Source: DASUMF01 sp040510575
GTDB lineage: Bacteria; Actinomycetota; Acidimicrobiia; IMCC26256; DASPTH01
DNA: 7,133 bases
Direction of reading: 5' to 3'
Assembly (NCBI GenBank): GCA_040510575.1
Contig: JBEVIU010000067.1
Span: 1 to 7,133, forward strand
The translations under genes were made by a program, and so were the position numbers. The notes under the pieces are model-generated. The model saw nothing but the letters and a program-made list of their open reading frames with translations, was not told the origin of the DNA and searched no databases. Positions 1 through 5,447 of this stretch are shown here, one piece after another. The number at the start of each line of letters is the position of its first letter. Position 1 is the first letter of the stretch.

Positions 1-646
1 CTTGATCCAGCAGGGCGAGACGGTCGCGCTCGACCTCCGCCCGCACTGGTGGTACTTCTCGCGCAACATCTTCACCGGCATCCCGCTGCTGATCGTCGTC
101 ATCCTCATCTTCAACTGGAGCGGCGACAACTTCATGCGTGACGCGTCGGTGTGGATCGTGGTCGCGCTTCTCGTCGCGTGGGCCGCGTGGCTGGTGCTCA
201 AGTACTTCCAGTGGACGATGACCTACTTCGTGGTCACCGACCGCCGCGTGATCTACCGCACCGGCGTGATCTCGAAGAAGGGTGTCGAGATCCCGCTCGA
301 GCGCGTCAACAACATCAACTTCCACCAGCGCATCATCGACCGCATCATCGGTGCGGGCGACCTCGACATCGAGTCGGCCGGGCGCGACGGTCAGAGCCAC
401 TTCGACTTCGTGCGGCATCCCGACGGAGTGCAGCACGAGATCTACCGCCAGATGGAGAAGCGCAACATGCCGCAGAACTTCGCGGCCCCTGCTCCCGCAG
501 TCCCGGCCGCCGCGCCGGCGCCCGCACCCGCGGCCGCGCCGAACGTGCCCGAGCAGATCGAACAGCTCGCGCAGCTCCGCGACCAGGGCCACATCACCGA
601 GGCGGAGTTCGAGCAGAAGAAGTCGGAGCTGCTCGGCCGGATGTAG
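1..646 (+). CDS. Bacterial PH-domain (YdbS/bPH2-like) membrane protein with C-terminal SHOCT motif, 5'-partial
   Basis: Probably a membrane-anchored protein that displays a bacterial pleckstrin-homology-like domain on the cytoplasmic side; its ligand is unknown. The visible 214 residues (counted from the codon at base 2) begin with a short polar segment ending in the family-typical LRPHWW (about 12-17), then two hydrophobic helices (about 22-38 and 50-68). The PH domain follows at about 72-150, recognisable by YFVVTDRRVIYRTG and by EIPLERVNNINFHQ. An Ala/Pro-rich flexible linker (about 160-181) leads to a SHOCT motif (about 183-214, LRDQGHITEAEFEQKKSELL). The TTG at base 2 is most likely an internal Leu codon, because relatives carry a few more residues before this point, so the true start lies upstream of the window. 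The gene ends one base before the convergent galactokinase stop. The family call is firm; the cellular role is not known. Confidence 0.88.
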   Translation, partial: LIQQGETVALDLRPHWWYFSRNIFTGIPLLIVVILIFNWSGDNFMRDASVWIVVALLVAWAAWLVLKYFQWTMTYFVVTDRRVIYRTGVISKKGVEIPLERVNNINFHQRIIDRIIGAGDLDIESAGRDGQSHFDFVRHPDGVQHEIYRQMEKRNMPQNFAAPAPAVPAAAPAPAPAAAPNVPEQIEQLAQLRDQGHITEAEFEQKKSELLGRM

Positions 647-647
647 C

Positions 648-1745
648 TCAGCTTTCCGACGGCGCAATCAACGCGCCGTCGACGGACTGCGCGACGAAGC
701 TGGTGCCTTCCTGGCCTGTCGCGTTGCGGTACCGGTTCGTCGCTTCCGCGAGCACGGCTTCTGCCTGATCCTGGGCTGCGATCGCGACGACGCACCCGCC
801 GAACCCGGCGCCGGTGAGGCGCGCGCCCGAGGCTCCCGCGCTCACGAAGGCAGCGACCAGGGCGTCGAGCTCGGGCGTGGACACCTCGAAGTCGTCACGC
901 AAACTGGCGTGACTGTCCAGCATGAGCTCGCCCATGCGTGCGATGTCGCCCGCCTCGCACGCGTCGACCATCGCGACGACGCGCGCGTTCTCGGTCACGA
1001 CGTGCCGGGCCCGCGGGTCGTCGCGCACCCGTTCCATGCTCGCCTCGCGCAGCGAGGCGAGCCCGAGCTGCGCCGCGATCGCCTCACACTCGGCGCGTCG
1101 ATCCGCGTAGGCGCTCCCCGCGAGCGTGCGTGACTTCCCACAGTGCGCGACCAGCACCGCGGCGTTGGGCGGGAGCGCCACTGGTCGGGAGACGGCCCGC
1201 TCGCCGGCGAAGTCGATGACCAGCGCAGTGTCTCGCCGCCCCGCGAGCACCACGATCTGATCCATGAGCCCGCCGGGCACACCTGTCGACCTCACCTCCG
1301 CGTCGAGCGCGAGCTGCGCGAGGTCGACGACGTCGGGGAGCGTGTCGCGCCCGAGCGCAAGCGTGAGCGCGACGGACAGCGCAGAGCTCGAGGAGAGCCC
1401 GGCGCCGGGCGGCACGGTCGACGAGATCGAGAGGTCCACGCCGGTGTCGACCGGGTGGCCGTGTGCGCGCAGCGCCGCGATCGTGCCGGCCACGAAGCGT
1501 GCCCAGGCCGGCTCGACGACGCGAGGGTCGAGGTCACGGTCGAGCGCGATCTCGGCCGTTCCAGCGAGCTGCGCCGATCGTGCCCGCACGACCGCCTCGC
1601 CGTTCGGGGTCGCCACGACCTCGCACCACCGGTCGATCGCCATCGGCAGCACGAGCCCGCGGTTGTAGTCGGTGTGGTCGCCCATGAGGTTGACCCGCCC
1701 CGGGACGGACACGCTCGACGTCCTGGGTGGTGCGGGCGGCGCCAT
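648..1745 (-). CDS. galK: Galactokinase (GHMP kinase family)
   Basis: Phosphorylates alpha-D-galactose with ATP to galactose 1-phosphate, the first committed Leloir step, in the cytoplasm. The 365 residues hold the expected landmarks in order: the substrate signature GRVNLMGDHTDYN (16-28) with the Arg (R17) and Asp (D26) that contact reaction centre and sugar; the GHMP phosphate-binding loop VPPGAGLSSSSAL (111-123); the presumed catalytic base D162 in GLMDQ; SRTLAGSAYADRRAEC (205-220); RHVVTENARV (247-256); SHASLRDDFEVSTPELD (278-294); and the third GHMP motif LTGAGFGGCVV (310-320). Length is close to the family norm (about 380). The signature departs slightly from the classic form: Met replaces the usual Ile at residue 21, and Asp replaces the commoner Glu at 23, which is tolerated. 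The ATG at 1743-1745 is chosen because it precedes the first motif by a normal distance. No Shine-Dalgarno is visible, so a leaderless or near-leaderless mRNA is likely. No galT or galE lies in the window. Confidence 0.95.
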   Translation of the reverse strand: MAPPAPPRTSSVSVPGRVNLMGDHTDYNRGLVLPMAIDRWCEVVATPNGEAVVRARSAQLAGTAEIALDRDLDPRVVEPAWARFVAGTIAALRAHGHPVDTGVDLSISSTVPPGAGLSSSSALSVALTLALGRDTLPDVVDLAQLALDAEVRSTGVPGGLMDQIVVLAGRRDTALVIDFAGERAVSRPVALPPNAAVLVAHCGKSRTLAGSAYADRRAECEAIAAQLGLASLREASMERVRDDPRARHVVTENARVVAMVDACEAGDIARMGELMLDSHASLRDDFEVSTPELDALVAAFVSAGASGARLTGAGFGGCVVAIAAQDQAEAVLAEATNRYRNATGQEGTSFVAQSVDGALIAPSES

Positions 1746-1809
1746 CGCGGGGGATCGTAGGTGGGGATCCCGGCTTCAACCCGGGCGTCGGATCGCCGAT
1801 ACTGGTGGG
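1746..1809. promoter_or_regulatory. Divergent promoter region between galK and the DUF6159 gene
   Basis: These 64 bp separate two divergent genes and must hold both promoters. Rightward, GATACT at 1798-1803 ends six bases before the ATG at 1810, the spacing of a -10 box to a start codon in a leaderless transcript. A weak -35-like TTCAAC lies 17 bp upstream at 1775-1780. Leftward, TACGAT (plus-strand ATCGTA at 1754-1759) ends eight bases before the galK ATG. Neither gene has a Shine-Dalgarno. A 5-bp inverted repeat CCCGG-N7-CCGGG (1769-1785) overlaps the rightward -35 candidate and could be an operator, although arms this short occur often by chance in GC-rich DNA. Promoter positions are inferred from motif and spacing only. 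Confidence 0.5.
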
Positions 1810-2652
1810 ATGGGACGTATCCAGACCTCGTGGGAGATCGCCAAGCGATCGTGGGCGGTGCTGCGCAGCGACAAGTCGCTGGCGTGGTTCCCGGTGTTCT
1901 CCTTCCTCGGCTCGCTCGCCGTGTTCGCCGGGATCGGTGGGCTCGTGGCCCTCACCGGCATCGACGACTCGGCGAACGGCAACTCGTTGGCGCCGATCGG
2001 TTACGTGTACATCGCGATCGCCTATCTCCTGGTCGCGTTCGTGCAGACGTACTTCCTCGCTGCCCTGGTGGCGGGCGCCGACACCCGTCTGAACGGTGGC
2101 AACTCCACGGTGAGTGGTGCGCTGCAGGTCGCGAACTCGCGCCTCCACCGCCTCATGCCATGGGCGGTGGTGTCGGCCACCGTGTCGATCATCCTCAGCA
2201 TGCTCGAGCGCTACGGCATCGTCGGGCGGATCATCGCCGGGCTCGTGGGCCTCGCGTGGAACCTCGTGACCTTCTTGACCGTGCCGATCCTCGTGATCGA
2301 GGACATCGCCATCGGCCCGGCGTTCAAGCGCTCGAAGGACCTCTTCAAGCAGACATGGGGTGAGAACGTCGTCGGCCAGGCCGGCCTCGGCGTGCTGTCG
2401 TTCCTGGTGATCATCCCCGCGCTCGCGTTGATCTTCGTCGGCGCCGCACTCGGCACGGTCGGGTTCGTCCTCTTCGGCGCCGTCGGTGTTGTGTGGCTCG
2501 TCGTGAGCGCCACGGTCATGAGCGCGCTCAATGGCATCTACCGCACCGCGTTGTACCGCTTCGCGACGTCGGGTGAAGTGCCGGCCGACTTCTCGGGCAC
2601 CGACTTCCAGGGCGCGTTCCGCCCGAAGGGCGAGCGCCGGCTCGGCCTCTAG
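1810..2652 (+). CDS. DUF6159-like six-TM integral membrane protein
   Basis: A 280-residue integral membrane protein resembling the uncharacterised actinobacterial DUF6159 family; no function is known. The N-terminus MGRIQTSWEIAKRSWAVLR is amphipathic and basic. Six hydrophobic stretches follow at about 24-50, 60-88, 116-133, 138-163, 187-212 and 214-242. Between TM4 and TM5 is a cytoplasm-like conserved loop (about 164-186) with the feature LVIEDIAIGPAFKRS, and the C-terminus (about 250-280) is soluble, with GTDFQGAFRPK. Reading is open further upstream, but the start is placed at ATG 1810 because family members begin with this Trp/Arg-rich segment, and because an extended start would run through the divergent promoter region into galK. 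The stop is followed 11 bases later by the PAC2 gene on the same strand, so cotranscription is possible. Membrane topology is well supported; the family name is from memory of the sequence pattern. Confidence 0.82.
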   Translation: MGRIQTSWEIAKRSWAVLRSDKSLAWFPVFSFLGSLAVFAGIGGLVALTGIDDSANGNSLAPIGYVYIAIAYLLVAFVQTYFLAALVAGADTRLNGGNSTVSGALQVANSRLHRLMPWAVVSATVSIILSMLERYGIVGRIIAGLVGLAWNLVTFLTVPILVIEDIAIGPAFKRSKDLFKQTWGENVVGQAGLGVLSFLVIIPALALIFVGAALGTVGFVLFGAVGVVWLVVSATVMSALNGIYRTALYRFATSGEVPADFSGTDFQGAFRPKGERRLGL

Positions 2653-2663
2653 TCTTGGGGCCG
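2650..2663 (+). promoter_or_regulatory. Candidate leaderless -10 element for the PAC2 gene
   Basis: TAGTCT at 2650-2655 starts at the stop codon of the upstream gene and ends eight bases before ATG 2664. It matches the TANNNT minimum of an actinobacterial -10 box, and the spacing would put transcription start at or just before the ATG. No Shine-Dalgarno precedes this ATG. The match is only three of six to TATAAT, so the site is a candidate that rests mainly on its position. Confidence 0.35.
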
Positions 2664-3515
2664 ATGGCCCCGCTCCTCGACGTCGACACCTGGCCCACGC
2701 TGCGCGACCCGGTGATGGTGATCAGCCTCGCCGGCTGGGTCGACGCGGGCGTCGCGGGAACCGGCGCGATGGCGGTGCTCGGCGACCAGCTCGCTTCGCA
2801 GCGCACGTTCGGCACGATCGACCTCGCCGATCTCATGGACCTGCAACAGACCCGCCCGATCGTGGAGCTCGCCGACGGCGTCACGCGCACCATCGAATGG
2901 CCGTCGATCGACTTCGTCGCCGGCCGGGCCGGGCGCGACGTGGTGCTGTGCCGTGGGCCCGAGCCGTCGCTGCGGTGGCGGGCGGTGCTCGGAGCGATCA
3001 CCGACGCGGCAACCCGACTCGGCGTGGCAAAGGCGTTCACGCTCGCCGGGATCCCGAGCATGGTGTCGCACCGGCGCCCCGTCTCGATCATGAGCACGGC
3101 CACCAGCGCGGAGCTCCTCGACGAAGCCGGCGCCTTCCGCAACGACTACACCGGCCCCACGGGCGCGCAGACCGCCCTGCAGGTGATGCTGGGGGATGCC
3201 GGCATCCCGACCGTCGCGCTGTGGGCCCAGGTGCCGCACTACATCTCGTCGGGCGCCTCGCCCCCGGCGATCCGTGCCCTCCTCGCGAAGTTGCGCGAGC
3301 TCGGTGGCCTCGAACTCGACCTCACCACCCTCGACGACCAGACCGACGCCTACGTGCGCCGGGTCGAGGACGGCATCGCGGATCGGCCCGACGTGGCCGA
3401 GGCGATCGCGGCCATCGAGTCGAGCACCCCCGATGTCGCCACACTCGAGGAAGACCTCCCGAGCGGCGACGAGCTGGCGTCGGAGATCGAGAAGTTCCTC
3501 CGCGGCCAGGGCTGA
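2664..3515 (+). CDS. PAC2 family protein (proteasome assembly chaperone-like)
   Basis: A soluble 283-residue member of the PAC2/DUF75 family, related to archaeal and eukaryotic proteasome assembly chaperones and to the actinobacterial paralogue typified by Mycobacterium tuberculosis Rv2125. The role in bacteria is not established; a link to proteasome or protein quality control is an inference from homology. Family features are PVMVISLAGWVDAG (16-29), a glycine-rich helix start AGTGA (31-35), AGIPSMVSHRRPVSIMSTAT (128-147), GPTGAQTALQ (164-173) and VALWAQVPHYISSG (184-197). The C-terminal tail (about 240-283) is acidic and helical, with ATLEEDLPSGDELASEIEKF. It ends in GQG, so there is no C-terminal HbYX proteasome-docking motif. 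ATG 2664 is preferred over an in-frame TTG at 2655, which would overlap the putative -10 element and add only three residues. The gene follows the DUF6159 gene by 11 bp. Confidence 0.88.
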   Translation: MAPLLDVDTWPTLRDPVMVISLAGWVDAGVAGTGAMAVLGDQLASQRTFGTIDLADLMDLQQTRPIVELADGVTRTIEWPSIDFVAGRAGRDVVLCRGPEPSLRWRAVLGAITDAATRLGVAKAFTLAGIPSMVSHRRPVSIMSTATSAELLDEAGAFRNDYTGPTGAQTALQVMLGDAGIPTVALWAQVPHYISSGASPPAIRALLAKLRELGGLELDLTTLDDQTDAYVRRVEDGIADRPDVAEAIAAIESSTPDVATLEEDLPSGDELASEIEKFLRGQG

Positions 3516-3520
3516 TCGAA

Positions 3521-3551
3521 CCCGCCGCGAGTCGCGTCGGCCCGCCGCGAG
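3521..3551. repeat. Pair of 11-bp direct repeats, 20 bp apart
   Basis: CCCGCCGCGAG occurs at 3521-3531 and again identically at 3541-3551, so the copies start exactly 20 bp apart, about two helical turns on the same DNA face. They fill the gap between the PAC2 stop and the MhuD-like start. The second copy ends four bases before a -10-like TAGAAC (3556-3561). That arrangement would suit a repressor or activator binding a pair of sites. With pure G/C-rich words, chance duplication is a real alternative. Confidence 0.55.
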
Positions 3552-3555
3552 GAAG

Positions 3556-3593
3556 TAGAACGGGCGCGCCCGACCCTGGGCGAGACCGAGGAG
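3556..3593 (+). promoter_or_regulatory. Candidate -10 box and Shine-Dalgarno of the MhuD-like gene
   Basis: GAGGAG at 3588-3593 lies four bases before ATG 3598 and is a clear Shine-Dalgarno that fixes this start. Upstream, TAGAAC at 3556-3561 matches four of six positions of the -10 consensus and would give a leader of roughly 30 bases. No convincing -35 hexamer is seen; that position is occupied by the spacer and second copy of the 11-bp repeat. The ribosome binding site is well supported, the promoter only weakly. Confidence 0.5.
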
Positions 3594-3597
3594 TCAC

Positions 3598-3915
3598 ATG
3601 AGCGTCGTCAAGATCAACGCCATCACCGTGCCGAAGGAACGCCACGACGAGCTCGAGGGCCGCTTCGCTGCTCGCGCTGGGGCGGTGTCGGGCTCACCCG
3701 GCTTCGAAGCGTTCGAGCTGCTCCGTCCGTCGGACGACCGCGACGTGTTCCTCGTCTACACGCGCTGGGCGACGGAGGAAGATTTCCAGAACTGGATGCA
3801 GAGCGCGGCGTTCGGCGAGGGCCACCGCGCGCACGGCGCGCAAGGCCCCGTGAGCAACCAGGCCGAGCTCTGGGCGTTCGACGTCGTGCAGCACGAGGAC
3901 GCGCCCGCGTCGTAG
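3598..3915 (+). CDS. ABM-fold monooxygenase, MhuD/IsdG-like heme-degrading enzyme
   Basis: A small cytoplasmic dimeric alpha+beta barrel (antibiotic biosynthesis monooxygenase fold), 105 residues, most like mycobacterial MhuD, which opens heme and releases iron. Recalled MhuD landmarks are present: the opening VVKINAITVP (3-12) with the catalytic Asn at position 7, the segment ELEGRFAARAGAVSGSPGF (18-36), LLRP (41-44), and EEDFQNW (60-66) with the active-site Trp at 66. The heme-ligand His of MhuD is His75; here residue 75 is Gly and the nearest candidates are His76 and His79, so the ligand loop is slightly rearranged. A strong GAGGAG ribosome binding site supports the ATG. It is the first gene of a probable three-gene unit, nine bases ahead of a four-TM protein and then ddl. 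A generic ABM quinone or metabolite oxygenase remains possible if the His does not bind heme. Confidence 0.82.
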   Translation: MSVVKINAITVPKERHDELEGRFAARAGAVSGSPGFEAFELLRPSDDRDVFLVYTRWATEEDFQNWMQSAAFGEGHRAHGAQGPVSNQAELWAFDVVQHEDAPAS

Positions 3916-3924
3916 CGCACCCCC

Positions 3925-4305
3925 GTGGAGACCCTTCTCGAGTTCCACAAGTACTGGGGTTACGTCGCGATCGTCGCCAACGCGATCGTCGGTGTGGCCG
4001 CGCTCGTGGTGTGGCAGGTCCGTCGCCGGCGCGACCGCTACTCGCGGGAGCGGTGGCTCTGGTACTCCACGATCGCCGCCGAGGGCGCACTCATGCTCCA
4101 GGTGCTCGTGGGCACCATCCTCGTCGCGGCGGGTCACTACAAGCCGGTGCGCTTCCACATGTTCTACGGCTTCGTGGCCTTCCTCACCGTGGGCCTCGCG
4201 TACCAGTACCGTCGCTCCATGCGCGGACGGCTCGAGATGTTCTACGGGTTCGTCGGCCTGTTCCTCATGGGGCTCGGGATCCGCGCGTTGATGCAGGTCA
4301 CGTGA
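3925..4305 (+). CDS. Four-TM integral membrane protein of unknown function
   Basis: I do not recognise a named family with certainty. The 126 residues, read from a GTG, form four hydrophobic segments at about 9-31, 44-70, 77-94 and 103-123, joined by short basic loops (QVRRRRDRYSRERW at 31-44, YRRSMRGR at 95-102). By the positive-inside rule both loops face the cytoplasm, placing both termini outside. Histidines sit at the membrane edges (H8 before TM1, H71 and H78 around the TM2-TM3 turn), a pattern that could suit metal or heme binding in a b561-like bundle, though this is speculation. GTG 3925 is nine bases after the MhuD-like stop and has no Shine-Dalgarno, so translation is probably coupled to the upstream gene. 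Its TGA is one base before the ddl ATG. Coding status is supported by the membrane pattern, the tight packing on both sides and the usual G/C third positions. Confidence 0.75.
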   Translation: METLLEFHKYWGYVAIVANAIVGVAALVVWQVRRRRDRYSRERWLWYSTIAAEGALMLQVLVGTILVAAGHYKPVRFHMFYGFVAFLTVGLAYQYRRSMRGRLEMFYGFVGLFLMGLGIRALMQVT

Positions 4306-4306
4306 G

Positions 4307-5431
4307 ATGACACAGCGCCTGCGCGTGCTCCTGCTGTTCGGCGGTCGCTCGGCCGAGCACGACGTGTCGCGCACCACTGCAGTCGCGGTGGCGGGAGCGC
4401 TCGACCCCGAGCGCTACGAGATCGTGCCGGTGGCGATCACCACCGACGGTCGGTGGCTCGTCGCCGACGCCGCACGGCGCGCGATCGAGGCCGGGCCCGC
4501 CGGGCTCCCTGAGCAGTTCACGGTCGACGGGACGCCCGCCGCCGGCATCGGCGAGCTCGTGGCCGATCCAGGATCGCGCACGGCACGTACCGGCAGCCCG
4601 ACCTTCGACGTCGACGTCGTCTTCCCGCTGCTCCACGGCCCCTACGGCGAGGACGGCACGGTGCAAGGGCTCCTCGAGCTGGCCGACCTCCCGTACGTGG
4701 GCTCGGGCGTGGTCGGTTCCGCGGTCGGGATGGACAAGGTGATGATGAAGCGCGCGTTCGTCGCGTGCGGGCTGGCCACCCCTGCGCACCTCGCGCACTG
4801 GGCGGAGCACCCACTCGAGCCGTTCGTCGCGGAGGTCGAGCACAAGCTCGGGTACCCGTGCTTCGTGAAACCGGCCAACCTCGGCTCGTCGGTCGGCGTG
4901 TCGAAGGCGCACGATCGCGCCGAGCTCGAGCGAGCCTGCGCGACCGCGCTCGACTTCGACGAGTGGATCATCGTGGAAGAGTCGATCGACGGCCGCGAGA
5001 TCGAGGTCGCGGTGCTCGGCGACAACCCGCCCGAGGCGTCGGTGCCGGGTGAGATCGTGCCCGGCGACGAGTTCTACTCGTACGCGGACAAGTACGAGGC
5101 CGACACCGCGCAGCTGCTGATCCCGTCGCCTCTCACCGCGGAGCAGACGACCGCGGCACAGAAGCTCGCGTTGGACGCGTTCGCGGCGTGTCGACTCGAG
5201 GGGATGGCGCGTGTCGACCTCTTTCTCGAGGAGACGCGTGCCGACGGCGCGCCGGGGCGCGGCTTCATGGTGAACGAGGTCAACACGATCCCGGGCTTCA
5301 CGCCCATCTCGATGTACCCGAAGCTGTGGGCGGAGTCAGGCGTGCCGTACGCCGAGCTGCTCGACCGCCTCATCGAGCTCGCGTTCGCGCGCCACACGCG
5401 CCGCGCGCAGCGCGCCGGCCGTCAGCGCTAG
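4307..5431 (+). CDS. ddl: D-alanine--D-alanine ligase
   Basis: An ATP-grasp ligase that joins two D-alanines for the UDP-MurNAc pentapeptide of peptidoglycan, in the cytoplasm. All family hallmarks are seen in the 374 residues: FGGRSAEHDVS (11-21) with the substrate-binding Glu17; HGPYGEDGTVQGLLE (110-124); GSGVVGSAVGMDK (132-144) with Ser138; the ATP-binding FVKPANLGSSVGVS (186-199) with K188; the omega-loop FYSYADKY (256-263) with Tyr263; RVDLFLE (302-308) with a metal-binding Asp304; and NEVNTIPGFTPIS (323-335). The Glu-Ser-Tyr set is that of true D-Ala-D-Ala ligases, not D-lactate enzymes such as VanA. Length fits the longer actinobacterial form, while E. coli DdlB is about 306. The C-terminus has a very basic tail (about 361-374). 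The ATG is one base after the upstream stop; a weak AGGT (4295-4298) lies nine bases ahead, so translational coupling is likely. Confidence 0.97.
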   Translation: MTQRLRVLLLFGGRSAEHDVSRTTAVAVAGALDPERYEIVPVAITTDGRWLVADAARRAIEAGPAGLPEQFTVDGTPAAGIGELVADPGSRTARTGSPTFDVDVVFPLLHGPYGEDGTVQGLLELADLPYVGSGVVGSAVGMDKVMMKRAFVACGLATPAHLAHWAEHPLEPFVAEVEHKLGYPCFVKPANLGSSVGVSKAHDRAELERACATALDFDEWIIVEESIDGREIEVAVLGDNPPEASVPGEIVPGDEFYSYADKYEADTAQLLIPSPLTAEQTTAAQKLALDAFAACRLEGMARVDLFLEETRADGAPGRGFMVNEVNTIPGFTPISMYPKLWAESGVPYAELLDRLIELAFARHTRRAQRAGRQR

Positions 5432-5447
5432 GGGCTTGACGCCCTAG
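5428..5447. terminator. Palindrome spanning both stop codons of convergent ddl and Lrp-like genes
   Basis: CTAGGG at 5428-5433 and CCCTAG at 5442-5447 form a perfect 6-bp inverted repeat. With C5435-G5441 paired and G5434 bulged, the stem grows to seven pairs around the loop TTGAC. The left arm contains the ddl stop (TAG 5429-5431), and the right arm contains the minus-strand stop of the Lrp-like gene (CTA 5444-5446). A bidirectional hairpin between convergent genes is plausible, but no T-tract follows on either strand, so intrinsic termination is unproven. Confidence 0.4.

Noticed and set aside
482..543. Ala/Pro repeat as a possible mobile or satellite repeat
   Set aside because: It is an in-frame low-complexity protein linker between the PH domain and SHOCT motif, with no DNA-level unit repeat.
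1143..1760. Long plus-strand open frame (205 codons) opposite galK
   Set aside because: Low-complexity Arg/Gly/Asp-rich translation with no motif; it is the antisense shadow of a well-supported galactokinase in GC-rich DNA.
1764..1800. tRNA T-arm-like hairpin (CCCGG-CTTCAAC-CCGGG)
   Set aside because: The TTCAA is out of register with the stem closure and there is no acceptor, D-arm or anticodon arm around it.
1672..1809. Upstream extension of the DUF6159 gene by 46 codons
   Set aside because: It would overlap the 5' end of galK and the divergent promoter region, and its sequence has no family resemblance.
3694..4377. 227-codon minus-strand frame across the MhuD-like and four-TM genes
   Set aside because: His/Glu/Arg-rich shadow crossing two supported genes; no recognisable domain.
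4298..4912. Long minus-strand open frame opposite ddl (204 codons)
   Set aside because: Translation is Arg/Glu/Val-rich without domain features, and it lies wholly opposite conserved Ddl motifs.
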